Shown here: positions 40,056-49,100 of the stretch, piece by piece
How the letters are laid out: every line of letters starts with the position of its first letter
Position numbering within the stretch: position 1 is the first letter of the stretch
Assembly: GCA_964230805.1 (NCBI GenBank)
Contig: CAXRIA010000027.1
Location: 1 to 64,000, forward strand
From: Flavicella sp964230805
GTDB taxonomy: Bacteria > Bacteroidota > Bacteroidia > Flavobacteriales > Flavobacteriaceae
DNA length: 64,000 nucleotides
Direction of reading: 5' to 3'
Translations under genes and position numbers: made by a program
The notes under the pieces: generated by a model
Seen by the model: only the letters and a program-made list of their open reading frames with translations
The model's database searches: none
Told to the model about the DNA's origin: nothing

Positions 40056-42176
40056 TTAGTTCTTCGTTTCCTTTATTTGTGAAACTGCTTTTTTTGAATC
40101 AGATACAGGCTGCTTGCAGGTGCCATCAACACAAACGTAAATCAGTGTTTTGTTTGATTGAAATCGATTTTTCAACAGAGGCAGTGTGCTATTTGCTGTA
40201 CTTGCTGCAATTAATTTGTTTGGAAGATAGTATTGGTGAATGTCGTTGAGGTGCTCTCGTGCGTTTGTTCCCACAATGGCTACTTCGAAAAAGGCACTAC
40301 TAATGTCTGAATACAATTGCAGCCAATTGCTGTGTCCAGAGGGGTATTCTTGAAGTTCTTTTTTGACATTATGCAGCATTTTTTGCGTTGTTTTTGCATA
40401 AGATGTGTTGTGAAAATAATGTCCTAAGGCAAATAGGTTTCTCGCCATGATGGAGTTAGAGGCAGGAATCACATTGTCGTATATTTCCGTTTTTCGGGCA
40501 ATCAAATCTTCGTCTTGATCGGAAGTAAAGAAGAACATATTTGTTGTTTTATCGAAAAAATGTACAAAACAATAGTCCGTCAGTTTTTTTGAAATTTGCA
40601 GCCATTCTTCGTCCATGGTTATTTGGTACAAGGCTGTGTAGGCATCAATAACGGTGCTGTAATCTTCAAGGTACCCGTTGATAGTACTCTTCCCATTTTT
40701 GTAGCTGTGATTCAAGCCTCCATCAGATCGCAATTGATTCTTTTTAAGAAAGTGTGCATTTTTTAGCGCAATATTTAAGAATTTTTCATCTCCAAACACC
40801 CGGTATGCATCGATATAACCCTTTAGCATGAGAGCGTTCCAAGAGGTCAAGGTTTTGTCGTCCAATCGAGGACGCTCTCTTTGAGATCTTTGTCTAAAAA
40901 GTATTTTTTTCCATGAGGATACCTTATCCTTTAACGTTTTGAGGTCAAGTTGATAATGGTCTGCAAAGTCTTGATCAATTGTGCTTCTAATGAGGTTGTA
41001 TTTTTCATCTTCCCAATGTCCGAAATCATTGATATTGTAATAGCTTACAAACAGCTCAAAGTCTTTTTCGAGTATGTTTTTCAATTCCGTTTTTGTCCAC
41101 ACGTAAAAAGCACCTTCTTCTAAAACGCCTTCCGATGTATTACTGTCGGCGTCTAATGACGAGTAAAAACCACCTTCTTTGTTGGTGAGTTCTCTTTCGA
41201 TAAATTCAAGCGTATGGTAGACTGTTTCTTTGTAAATTTCTTTCTTCGATATCAGATAAGCATCTGTGTATAAACTTACGAGTTGCGCATTGTCGTACAA
41301 CATTTTTTCAAAATGAGGAATGTGCCACCGTTCATCAGTTGCGTAACGTGTAAAGCCACCTCCAACTTGGTCGTAAATTCCACCCAAGGCCATTTTGTCC
41401 AATGTGTTGTACACTTGTTTTTTGAGGTTTTTGTCATTGTTTTGGGTGGCATGTCGTAAAAGAAAATGCAGGTTGTTGGGCATCGGGAATTTGGGGGCTC
41501 CTGTGTTTCCTCCCCATATTTTGTCGAAACTTTCACTCCATTTTTCAATGGCAATAAGAATGTCTTCTTTTTGAAAATTTAGTTGGTCATTGTTTACCGA
41601 GATGAGTCCTGATTTTTGTACGCCCTCCGTTAACTGATTCGCGTATTCTATTACTTTTTCAGGGTCTTCTTGATACAGTTTTGCAATTTGAGACAAGGCG
41701 TTGGTCCATTGGTTTTTTCTGAAATAAGTACCGCCCCAAATAGGTCTTCCGTCAGGCAAAGCGATGCAGTTCAGTGGCCATCCCCCCGCGCCGGTCATTA
41801 TTTGGACTGCAGTCATGTATATTTGGTCAATATCGGGTCGCTCTTCCCGATCAATTTTAACATTGATATAATGGTCGTTCATGACTTTGGCGACCGTTTC
41901 GTCTTCAAAGCTCTCTTGTTCCATGACATGACACCAATGACAAGCAGCGTAACCGATTGAAATTAAAATTAATTTGTTTTCTTTTTTGGCGAGTTCAAGC
42001 GTTTCTTTGTTCCATGCATACCAGTTTACTGGGTTGTGAGCATGTTGTAATAAATAAGGACTGGTTTCGTGAATTAGTCGATTCGTATGTTGGGGATTTT
42101 TCATTTCAGTTTTCAGTGACTTTTGACAATTCGTTAAAAAAACAAGTACAATAATCAAATAGAGACTTCTTCGCAT
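40056..42176 (-). CDS. DUF255 thioredoxin-domain lipoprotein (YyaL/SPATA20 type)
   Basis: 706 residues. The N-terminus is a lipoprotein signal (VFLTNC), which is unusual because most relatives are cytoplasmic. The thioredoxin-like DUF255 domain (about 28-190) has HAHNPVNWYAWNKETL and the redox motif AACHWCHVME, followed by an (alpha/alpha)6 glycosidase-like barrel (about 220-640). Function in bacteria is not established. The C-terminus carries two further cysteines (VCVDGTCKQP). CAAAGATA at 42193-42200 (TATCTTTG on the minus strand) is a -7 element. Confidence 0.92.
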   Translation of the reverse strand: MRRSLYLIIVLVFLTNCQKSLKTEMKNPQHTNRLIHETSPYLLQHAHNPVNWYAWNKETLELAKKENKLILISIGYAACHWCHVMEQESFEDETVAKVMNDHYINVKIDREERPDIDQIYMTAVQIMTGAGGWPLNCIALPDGRPIWGGTYFRKNQWTNALSQIAKLYQEDPEKVIEYANQLTEGVQKSGLISVNNDQLNFQKEDILIAIEKWSESFDKIWGGNTGAPKFPMPNNLHFLLRHATQNNDKNLKKQVYNTLDKMALGGIYDQVGGGFTRYATDERWHIPHFEKMLYDNAQLVSLYTDAYLISKKEIYKETVYHTLEFIERELTNKEGGFYSSLDADSNTSEGVLEEGAFYVWTKTELKNILEKDFELFVSYYNINDFGHWEDEKYNLIRSTIDQDFADHYQLDLKTLKDKVSSWKKILFRQRSQRERPRLDDKTLTSWNALMLKGYIDAYRVFGDEKFLNIALKNAHFLKKNQLRSDGGLNHSYKNGKSTINGYLEDYSTVIDAYTALYQITMDEEWLQISKKLTDYCFVHFFDKTTNMFFFTSDQDEDLIARKTEIYDNVIPASNSIMARNLFALGHYFHNTSYAKTTQKMLHNVKKELQEYPSGHSNWLQLYSDISSAFFEVAIVGTNAREHLNDIHQYYLPNKLIAASTANSTLPLLKNRFQSNKTLIYVCVDGTCKQPVSDSKKAVSQIKETKN

Positions 42177-42267
42177 AGCGCTTCCTTTTTATCAAAGATA
42201 GCAAATTGATAGTTTTCATTTTTTTTTGCGAAGAGGGTTTGTTTTGATGGTTGTTTTTTGAGTGTGC

Positions 42268-42306
42268 AAAAAAAATCTCGTATTGGAATGATACGAGATT
42301 TTTTTA
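42268..42306 (-). terminator. terminator after the aminotransferase gene
   Basis: Perfect 15-bp arms (42269-42283 and 42291-42305, core ATCTCGTAT) enclose TGGAATG. The stem ends in A/T tracts, so it can act on the minus strand after the aminotransferase gene. Confidence 0.9.
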
Positions 42307-42328
42307 TGAATATTTGGGATTTTACTTT

Positions 42329-43513
42329 TTAAGAAACCACTTTTTTAATTCTGCTGATCGCTTCTCTGATTTGTTCTTCAGAGGCTGCGTAAGACATTCG
42401 GATGCAATCGGGTGCTCCAAAAGCTTCTCCTGTTACGGTCGCTACATTTGCATGTTCTAGTAAGAGCATTGAGAAATCAGAGGCATTGGAAATTTTTTGT
42501 CCTTTGATTTTTTTTCCAAAGAAATAGGAAATGTCTGGGAATACGTAAAAAGCACCTTCGGGTTTGTTTAGTTTGAACCCTTTTACTTTGCCCAAGAGCT
42601 CTAAAACAATGTCTCTTCGTTTGTTAAATTCTTCTACCATATACCCGATTTTGGTTACAGGTGCTTCAAGAGCGGTAATGGTTGCTCTTTGCGCGATACA
42701 ATTTGCACCAGAGGTAATTTGTCCTTGCATTTTGTTACATGCTTTGGCAATCCATTCAGGAGCTCCAATATACCCAATTCTCCATCCTGTCATTGCAAAG
42801 GCTTTGGCCACACCGTTTACTGTAATCGTGCGGTCGTACATGTTTTCAATCGCTGCAAAACTAAAATTACCGGCTCCATAATTGATGTGCTCGTAAATTT
42901 CATCAGAAAGAATGTAGATTTGCGGGTGTTTTTCTAGAACTTTTGCCAAAGCTCTGTATTCTTCCTCTGTATAAACTGTACCACTTGGATTGTTTGGAGA
43001 GTTGAAGAAAATCATTTTGGTTTTCGGAGTGATTGCCGCTTCTAATTGTTCTGGGGTGATTTTAAAATCGGTTTCTATGGTCGACGGAATTTCTACATAG
43101 GTAGCCTCCGATAGAATAGAAATCGCTGAATAACTCACCCAGTAGGGTGCAGGAAGTAATACTTCGTCTCCAGGATTTAGCAATACTTGTGCCACATTGG
43201 CAATGGATTGTTTTGCTCCTGTAGATACCACAATTTGATTTGGGTTGTAGGAGAGGTTGTTGTCTCTTTTGAATTTTTTACAAATTGCCTCTCGCAATTC
43301 TAAATACCCATTTACAGGAGTGTAAGAATTGTAGTCGTCATTGATGGCTTGAATTGCAGCTTCTTTGATGAATTCAGGAGTGTTAAAGTCTGGTTCTCCT
43401 AGACTAAGACTGATGATGTCTTTTCCTTGTTCTTTCAATTCTCTTGCTTTGGCAGCCATCGCCAGTGTTGCAGAGGTTGGCAAACTGTTAATTCTGTCTG
43501 ATAGTTGTTTCAT
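42329..43513 (-). CDS. class I PLP-dependent aminotransferase (aspartate type)
   Basis: 394 residues. Conserved features are SLGEPDFNTPEFI, the NNPSGTVY loop, DEIYEHI, the PLP lysine in VNGVAKAFAMTGWRIGY, and the C-terminal CIRMSYA with the substrate-carboxylate Arg. It most resembles AspB-type aspartate aminotransferases, although prephenate or aromatic substrates are possible. It begins 49 bases after the desaturase gene; a terminator follows. Confidence 0.94.
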   Translation of the reverse strand: MKQLSDRINSLPTSATLAMAAKARELKEQGKDIISLSLGEPDFNTPEFIKEAAIQAINDDYNSYTPVNGYLELREAICKKFKRDNNLSYNPNQIVVSTGAKQSIANVAQVLLNPGDEVLLPAPYWVSYSAISILSEATYVEIPSTIETDFKITPEQLEAAITPKTKMIFFNSPNNPSGTVYTEEEYRALAKVLEKHPQIYILSDEIYEHINYGAGNFSFAAIENMYDRTITVNGVAKAFAMTGWRIGYIGAPEWIAKACNKMQGQITSGANCIAQRATITALEAPVTKIGYMVEEFNKRRDIVLELLGKVKGFKLNKPEGAFYVFPDISYFFGKKIKGQKISNASDFSMLLLEHANVATVTGEAFGAPDCIRMSYAASEEQIREAISRIKKVVS

Positions 43514-43562
43514 TTTTTTTTGATTGATGAATCGCTCCTTGGTGTCGCGATCAATTTTTGTT

Positions 43563-44654
43563 TTATTCGTATGCGGGTTTTATTCCTAAAAACTTCAATT
43601 GATTGAAGTGTTCTTTCAAAGCCTTTGTCATGGTTTTGTATTCATAATAAGGCAGGTTAAATTCTTTCGCAGTTTGTTTTACTATTTGAGCAATTTTTCC
43701 ATAATGTATGTGTGAAATATTTGGAAAAATATGATGTTCAACTTGATGATTGAGACCTCCTGTAAAAAAAGAAATAAATTTATTGTTCGGTGCAAAATTG
43801 GAAGTAGTGTACAATTGATGAATGGCCCAAGTGTGTTTTAAATTTCCTTTTTTGTCAGGCAAAGGCATATCGGTTTGGGGCACTACATGAGCCAATTGAA
43901 AAACGATACTTAGAATCAATCCTGCCGTGTAGTGCATGGCAAAAAATCCAAGAAGTATTTTCCACCATGAAATTTCCAAAACAACGATGGGCAAAACAAT
44001 CCAAAAGGCGTAGTATAGGATTTTTGTCAAAATCAAGGTTGTCCACTGGCTTGCAGGGCTGGGCAAGTTTCCGTAGGCAAGTTTTCGTTTCAGGTAACGA
44101 TGCGTTTGCTTGAAATCTGTGGTAATCGCCCAATTAATAGTCAATAAACCATAAACGAATATGGAGTAGTAACGTTGTAACTGATGGAATTTGAACCATT
44201 TTGAATTTTTTGAAAATCGGATAATCCTTCCGGCGTCTATGTCCTCATCGTGTCCCTTTATGTTGGTAAACGTGTGGTGTAAAACATTGTGTTGTACTTT
44301 CCAATTGTATACATTTCCGGCCAAGATGTACATGCTACTTCCCATCAATTGATTGACCCATTTTTTACTTGAGAATGATTCGTGATTGCTATCGTGCATC
44401 ACGTTCATTCCAACTCCGGCCATTCCAATTCCACTGAGTATGGCAAGTAATAGCATGGCCCATTGCGGTATGGAAAGGGTAAGAATGAGAATATATGGGG
44501 TAAAAAATAAGGCAAGCATCAAAAGGGCTTTACTGTAAAGCTTCCAATTCCCTGTGCGTTTGATCTTGTTGTCTTTGAAATAGAGGTTGACTCTTTTATT
44601 CAAAGTTCGAAAAAACTTCGCTTTGTCAATTTTAGAAAATTTTAATGCCTGCAT
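43563..44654 (-). CDS. membrane fatty acid desaturase
   Basis: 363 residues from the ATG at 44654 (MQALKFSKIDKAKFF); an ATG at 44675 overlaps the -7 element TATTTTTG (44680-44673) and is rejected. The three His boxes of diiron desaturases are HDSNHESF (about 93), HNVLHHTF (about 130) and HQVEHHIFP (about 310), with four membrane helices. The front-end/linoleoyl-type QxxHH third box suggests desaturation of acyl lipids, perhaps membrane adaptation to cold (inference). Divergent from rsmG. Confidence 0.93.
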   Translation of the reverse strand: MQALKFSKIDKAKFFRTLNKRVNLYFKDNKIKRTGNWKLYSKALLMLALFFTPYILILTLSIPQWAMLLLAILSGIGMAGVGMNVMHDSNHESFSSKKWVNQLMGSSMYILAGNVYNWKVQHNVLHHTFTNIKGHDEDIDAGRIIRFSKNSKWFKFHQLQRYYSIFVYGLLTINWAITTDFKQTHRYLKRKLAYGNLPSPASQWTTLILTKILYYAFWIVLPIVVLEISWWKILLGFFAMHYTAGLILSIVFQLAHVVPQTDMPLPDKKGNLKHTWAIHQLYTTSNFAPNNKFISFFTGGLNHQVEHHIFPNISHIHYGKIAQIVKQTAKEFNLPYYEYKTMTKALKEHFNQLKFLGIKPAYE

Positions 44655-44672
44655 GCTCTTCTTTTCTAGGGG

Positions 44673-44680
44673 CAAAAATA
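44673..44680 (-). promoter_or_regulatory. -7 element of the desaturase gene
   Basis: On the minus strand this reads TATTTTTG, a match to TAnnTTTG, with transcription expected near 44667 and a leader of about 13 bases. No clear -33 element is seen. Confidence 0.4.
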
Positions 44681-44720
44681 GTTCTTTTTTTGAAGAAGGA
44701 ACGCGTAAAACCCAATAATT

Positions 44721-44754
44721 TTGATAGCTATGTAAAACAAAGATATTACTTTTG
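44721..44754 (+). promoter_or_regulatory. promoter of rsmG
   Basis: TTG at 44721-44723, a 23-base spacer and TACTTTTG at 44747-44754 match the consensus. Transcription near 44761 supports the rsmG ATG at 44776 over an in-frame codon at 44752. Confidence 0.6.
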
Positions 44755-44775
44755 TCACAGATTTATTTTCGCACA

Positions 44776-45405
44776 ATGCAAATCATAAAAAAATATTTTC
44801 CAGACCTCACAGCTTTGCAATTTTCTCAATTTGAGCAATTGGAAATAGTGTACAAAGAGTGGAATTCTAAAATCAATGTAATTTCCAGAAAAGATATTGA
44901 TGAACTTTACTTGCGTCATGTACTTCATTCTTTAGGGATTGCCAAGGTGCAGGTTTTTGTGCCTGGGTCTCAGCTCTTAGATGTGGGAACCGGTGGTGGC
45001 TTCCCTGGAATTCCACTGGCAATTATGTATCCGGAGACCCAATTTCATTTGGTAGATTCTATTGGAAAAAAAATAAAAGTTGTGCAGGGGGTAGTTGACG
45101 CTTTGGGCTTAAAAAATGTCCAAGCCACCCATATTCGTGCTGAAAAGGTAAAAGGACAATATGATTTTATCATAAGTCGTGCCGTAACACAAATGCCCGA
45201 CTTTGTAAAATGGGTCCGAAAAAAAGTGGTAAAAAAACAGCAGCATGCGCTAAAAAATGGGATTTTATATTTGAAAGGGGGGGATTTGACTGAGGAACTT
45301 TCCCAATATCCCTCAGCCCAATTGTTTGAACTGTCCAATTATTTCGAGGAAAGTTTTTTTGAAACAAAAAAAGTGGTGCATCTTCCCTTGAAATTCAAAC
45401 CCTAA
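44776..45405 (+). CDS. rsmG: 16S rRNA (guanine527-N7)-methyltransferase RsmG
   Basis: 209 residues from the ATG at 44776 (MQIIKKYFPDLT). The SAM-binding motif LLDVGTGGGFPGIPLAI (about 71-87) and the ISRAVTQMPDFVKW segment mark RsmG, which methylates G527 of 16S rRNA. An open frame extends to 44752 but overlaps the promoter. A small hairpin at 45410-45431 follows the stop. Confidence 0.95.
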   Translation: MQIIKKYFPDLTALQFSQFEQLEIVYKEWNSKINVISRKDIDELYLRHVLHSLGIAKVQVFVPGSQLLDVGTGGGFPGIPLAIMYPETQFHLVDSIGKKIKVVQGVVDALGLKNVQATHIRAEKVKGQYDFIISRAVTQMPDFVKWVRKKVVKKQQHALKNGILYLKGGDLTEELSQYPSAQLFELSNYFEESFFETKKVVHLPLKFKP

Positions 45406-45409
45406 TTTT

Positions 45410-45431
45410 TAGCATTGTAAATGCTATTTTT
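45410..45431 (+). terminator. short terminator after rsmG
   Basis: TAGCATT (45410-45416) pairs with AATGCTA (45420-45426) around a GTA loop, followed by five T residues. Weaker than the other terminators in the window. Confidence 0.5.
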
Positions 45432-45439
45432 AGTAAATC

Positions 45440-46159
45440 TCAATGCGTATTGGGTAAACACGTTTTCCCGATGCTTTTAATTTGTAAAGATGCATTTGAG
45501 GGAGATAGTAAGGGAATGCGAAAGCCAGCTCCTCGCAGTACGAAAAGCAAGCCTAAAAGAACCACAAAAATAGGAATTGCCTTTTGAATTTTGTTTCTGA
45601 ATTGTAGGGAAAAGATACTTTTTGCATACAAGACAAATGTGAGGAGCGGTATCGTACCCATTCCATACAAAGTCATGTATAAAAAACCGTCGATAGCGCT
45701 GCTCAAAGTCAAGGCTCCTATCAATGCTACGTACACCATACTACAGGGTAGCAACCCGTTAAGAAAACCAATGAAAAATAAAGCATAAAATGATTTTCTG
45801 TTTAGGAGTTTTCCGAAACCAAATACGATGGAATGAATCAGTTTTTTAAGGGGTGATATAGTTCGAAATTTATTGAGAGATTTGGCAGGAAACAAAATTG
45901 AGACAATTAAAATAATTCCTATGAGAATGGACAATCTTTGTTGAAATCCAGACAAATGCAATCCCTTTCCCAAGGAACCAAATAAAAAGCCAATGGTTGC
46001 ATAGGCGAGTATCCGTCCGAGGTGGTAAAGCAATATTTTTACAAATTTATGAATTGGGTTATTTGTGGTGTGTATTGGCAAAGCCAAGGCAATGGGGCCA
46101 CACATTCCAACGCAGTGAAAGCTTCCCAATAAACCCAGTAAAAAAGCTGTGTAAAACAT
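45440..46159 (-). CDS. sulfite exporter TauE/SafE-like membrane protein of the cbb3 operon
   Basis: 239 residues with about six helices. LLGSFHCVGMCGPIALALP at the N-terminus carries a conserved Cys pair (CVGMC), and GFLNGLLPCSMVYVAL is also conserved. Proteins of this type are often encoded beside cbb3 assembly genes, and the CxxxC in a membrane helix has prompted suggestions of copper or thiol transport; this is not established. It begins 2 bases after ccoH and is the last gene of the operon. Confidence 0.88.
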   Translation of the reverse strand: MFYTAFLLGLLGSFHCVGMCGPIALALPIHTTNNPIHKFVKILLYHLGRILAYATIGFLFGSLGKGLHLSGFQQRLSILIGIILIVSILFPAKSLNKFRTISPLKKLIHSIVFGFGKLLNRKSFYALFFIGFLNGLLPCSMVYVALIGALTLSSAIDGFLYMTLYGMGTIPLLTFVLYAKSIFSLQFRNKIQKAIPIFVVLLGLLFVLRGAGFRIPLLSPSNASLQIKSIGKTCLPNTH

Positions 46160-46161
46160 TT

Positions 46162-46629
46162 TTAAAAATTAAGGGATTTTATGGTTAAGTATTTTGTCTG
46201 TTCACAAGACCATTCAACATGGATATCCCATCGACCATTCACCAGCATTTTTTTGGGGATGAGTAGTGTCAAGTTGGAAAGAGTCAGCGGGATCACACGA
46301 TCCAAACTTTGGTTTGAAGGTCGGTATAAGTGCACCATTCCTCGGACCTGTTTGTTTTGAAATTCTGCTGGAAATTTGATTAGAATCCCATCCGCTTTTT
46401 TTTCAATGACGAGCTTTTTTTTCAAATTTTTAGCATTGGTAAGTTTGTCAATTTTTTCTTGGTATTCCAATTCATCTTTGTAATAGTCTTTTTTTACCAA
46501 ATTGTATTGGTAGTCTTTATCGGTAGTCACTTTTGTCACAAAAAATAGAATGAAACTAATAAATAGTACAAATGCCATTAGTATCCCGATTTTCCAATTA
46601 TTTTTTTTCATCTGTTGTATTTTATTCAT
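46162..46629 (-). CDS. ccoH: cbb3 oxidase assembly protein CcoH (FixH family)
   Basis: 155 residues. The ATG at 46629 overlaps the ccoG stop as ATGA, which supports this start over the ATG at 46611. One membrane helix (about 12-32) is followed by a periplasmic FixH-type domain with DYQYNLVKKDYYKDELEYQ. It is needed for stable assembly of the cbb3 complex in other bacteria. Confidence 0.9.
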   Translation of the reverse strand: MNKIQQMKKNNWKIGILMAFVLFISFILFFVTKVTTDKDYQYNLVKKDYYKDELEYQEKIDKLTNAKNLKKKLVIEKKADGILIKFPAEFQNKQVRGMVHLYRPSNQSLDRVIPLTLSNLTLLIPKKMLVNGRWDIHVEWSCEQTKYLTIKSLNF

Positions 46630-48041
46630 TGAAAACTTCGCGGCCCTAAGAAGTTTGTGGAGGTTGTTTCCACGAGTTTCTCATCTGAAAAGACCCCAAT
46701 TTTAATTTTTTCTTTTGCATTCTTTAATTTTTTTCTGGGAATTTCAATGAACAAGGTTCCTTCGTAATAATCTTGTTTTTTGATATTGAAGTCAGTGGGT
46801 CCAATTAATTTTATGTCACCTTGATGGGAGAGCAACTGGAAATGAATTTTTGGTATTTTTTCCGTTGTCTTATTGATTAACTTAAAAGTATACAAATTGC
46901 TGATAATATTATTTTCTTTGGTTTGATACAGTTGCCCAGGCAGCCTTAATACAGTTGCCTCTAGGTCATTTCTCATAAAAAGCATCGTAATAAGAGTTCC
47001 AATTAAAATTGATAGAACAGTTGTGTACGCTTTTGTTCGCAGCGTAAATTTTAAAGGTTGTTTGTTTTCAATATTATCCACGGAAGCATATCGAATGAGT
47101 CCTTTTTCTAGGCCTACACTTTCCATCATATGATCACAGGCGTCTATACAAGCGGTACAATTTACACATTCCAATTGTGTTCCGTTTCGAATGTCAATTC
47201 CTGTTGGGCAAACATGTACACATTGCGAGCAGTCAATGCAATCTCCTTTTTTTGTATTTGCTCTGTCTTCATTTTTTTTGAAAAGCGCTCTGCCCGCTTC
47301 TTTTTCTCCACGTTTGTAATCGTAGGCAACATTGACTGATTTGTCGTCAAGCAATACTCCTTGGAGTCTTCCGTAGGGACAAACAATGATGCATACTTGT
47401 TCTCGAAACCACGCAAAAACAAAATAAAATATTCCTGTAAAGATGAGTATAAGTACAAGTCCCTTCAAATGATTTTTTGGGTTGTCACTTACAATTTCAA
47501 TAAGAGCGTCACCTCCGATAAAGTAGGCAAGAAAAACATTTGAAATGAGAAAAGATATGAGAAAAAAGAGGCTCCATTTGAAGAGTTTTTTTTCTGTTTT
47601 TTGTCGATTCCATTTTTGTTTGTTTAGTCGAATCTGAGCTCCCTTGTCTCCTTCTATCCAATATTCAATTTTTCGAAAAACCATTTCCATGAAAATGGTT
47701 TGTGGACAAATCCAACCGCAAAAAATACGGCCAAATACTACTGTAAACAATAGAACGAAGACCACTCCAATAATCATAAAAACGACTATCAGATGAAAGT
47801 CTTGAGGCCAGAAAGGAACGCTAAAAATATTGAATTGCCTTTGTGTTATATTGAATAATAAAAATTGGTTGCCCTTAATTTTGAGGAATGGAGAGGAAAA
47901 GAGAAACAACAGCAAGAAAAAGCTTAGATAGGTTCTATATCTGTAAAGTCTTCCTTTTGGTTTTTTAGGGTACACCCATTGTCTTTTGCCATCGTCATTA
48001 ATGGTTCCAATGCTGTCTCTAAATGCCTCTTGTTGTTTCAT
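46626..48041 (-). CDS. ccoG: cbb3 oxidase accessory iron-sulfur protein CcoG
   Basis: 471 residues. Several N-terminal membrane helices include the CGWICPQTIFMEMVFR and CIIVCPYGRLQGVL polyferredoxin-like sites. Two 4Fe-4S motifs follow, CIDCSQCVHVCPTGIDIRN and CVNCTACIDACD, then a C-terminal Ig-like domain. CcoG is thought to reduce copper for the cbb3 CuB centre. It begins 9 bases after ccoP. Confidence 0.95.
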   Translation of the reverse strand: MKQQEAFRDSIGTINDDGKRQWVYPKKPKGRLYRYRTYLSFFLLLFLFSSPFLKIKGNQFLLFNITQRQFNIFSVPFWPQDFHLIVVFMIIGVVFVLLFTVVFGRIFCGWICPQTIFMEMVFRKIEYWIEGDKGAQIRLNKQKWNRQKTEKKLFKWSLFFLISFLISNVFLAYFIGGDALIEIVSDNPKNHLKGLVLILIFTGIFYFVFAWFREQVCIIVCPYGRLQGVLLDDKSVNVAYDYKRGEKEAGRALFKKNEDRANTKKGDCIDCSQCVHVCPTGIDIRNGTQLECVNCTACIDACDHMMESVGLEKGLIRYASVDNIENKQPLKFTLRTKAYTTVLSILIGTLITMLFMRNDLEATVLRLPGQLYQTKENNIISNLYTFKLINKTTEKIPKIHFQLLSHQGDIKLIGPTDFNIKKQDYYEGTLFIEIPRKKLKNAKEKIKIGVFSDEKLVETTSTNFLGPRSFQ

Positions 48042-48050
48042 TTAGAATTT

Positions 48051-48905
48051 TTATTCTACCCACTTGTCACCTTCAGGACCTTTTGCTTTTGCTGGTTTCG
48101 AACCTTGCAAGCTCCATACATAATTAGCGATTTGTTGAATTTTTTCAGTGCTCAAACTGTTTTTCCAGGCAATCATTCCTTTTCCATCGCGACCACCTTC
48201 AGCAATAGTATTGTAGATGTTTTTGATGCCTCCGCCTAAAATCCAGTATTCATCGGTTAGGTTTGGTCCGATACCTCCACGACCATCTACCATATGACAA
48301 ACAGCACAATTTTGTTTGAATAATTTTTTCCCTTTACTCATTGTATTCGCATCGTTCGCTAGGCTTTCGAAATTTATGGGTTTTACATTTTTTTTGTAGG
48401 CTTCGATTTCTTTTTGGGCAATGACAACTTCTTCGTGATATTCTTCCTTTTGATTGGGACCTCCAAAAACCTCGTAGTATCCTAAATACGCCAGAGCAAA
48501 AACAATCGTTGCATAAAATCCATACAACCACCACGGAGGTAGGTCATTATCCAATTCCTTGATTCCGTCATAATCGTGGTCGAGCTCTATGCTTTCTTCT
48601 TCACTGAGCGGTTTTATGTTGGATAAAATCATCCACAAACTTTTCCAATTTTTTATTCGTTTTTTTTCTTTTTTAGCATAGTATTCTGCTCTTTCTTTTT
48701 CTGAAATATGGTCGGTGTATAATTTTTCTGTGGCTTCTTTTAGTTTTTCGCCTATCACCAAAGCAAGAAGTACAATTGACAGAAAAGTAGCGACAGGGGC
48801 TTGTTTAAAAGCGAAGTCCTCTCCGGGGACAGTTATTTCAGTAGCAATGAATACAATTGAAAAAATTAAAAAAGTGCGAATAAACGCGATTGATTTAGGT
48901 GTCAT
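48051..48905 (-). CDS. ccoP: cbb3 oxidase cytochrome c subunit CcoP, single heme
   Basis: 284 residues. Two N-terminal membrane helices, a charged linker and a third helix (about 125-145, WWLYGFYATIVFALAYLGYYEV) lead to a cytochrome c domain with one heme site (Cys200, Cys203, His204 in CAVCHMVDGRGG). MIAWKNSL supplies the likely Met ligand. Proteobacterial CcoP normally has two hemes; only one CxxCH occurs here. It passes electrons to the CcoNO core. Confidence 0.93.
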   Translation of the reverse strand: MTPKSIAFIRTFLIFSIVFIATEITVPGEDFAFKQAPVATFLSIVLLALVIGEKLKEATEKLYTDHISEKERAEYYAKKEKKRIKNWKSLWMILSNIKPLSEEESIELDHDYDGIKELDNDLPPWWLYGFYATIVFALAYLGYYEVFGGPNQKEEYHEEVVIAQKEIEAYKKNVKPINFESLANDANTMSKGKKLFKQNCAVCHMVDGRGGIGPNLTDEYWILGGGIKNIYNTIAEGGRDGKGMIAWKNSLSTEKIQQIANYVWSLQGSKPAKAKGPEGDKWVE

Positions 48906-48909
48906 AATT

Positions 48910-49098
48910 TTATGAGATTTGAGTTGGTTTTTCTTTCTCCAAAGGAAGTTGACGGGCCTTGTTTATGTATTCTTTGTCAGCATTTATTACCCACCAAACC
49001 AGTGCCGTAAAAAACACAAAGAAAATAAGTAATGAAAGAATGGGGTAAATTTCAATTCCTTCAATTTCTGACATGTGGTGTTTTACAAATTTCAACAT
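48910..49098 (-). CDS. ccoQ: CcoQ-like small cbb3 oxidase subunit
   Basis: 62 residues with one membrane helix (about 18-39, ending ALVWWVINADKEY) and a charged C-terminal tail. The position between ccoNO and ccoP (2 and 4 bases) and the helix-plus-tail shape match CcoQ/FixQ, which stabilises the complex. Sequence similarity alone is too short to be certain. Confidence 0.8.
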   Translation of the reverse strand: MLKFVKHHMSEIEGIEIYPILSLLIFFVFFTALVWWVINADKEYINKARQLPLEKEKPTQIS

Positions 49099-49100
49099 AC

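Noticed and set aside
43521..43555. Hairpin between desaturase and aminotransferase genes
   Set aside because: The arms match only with a four-base bulge and there is no T run in the transcribed direction, so neither a terminator nor a regulator is supported.
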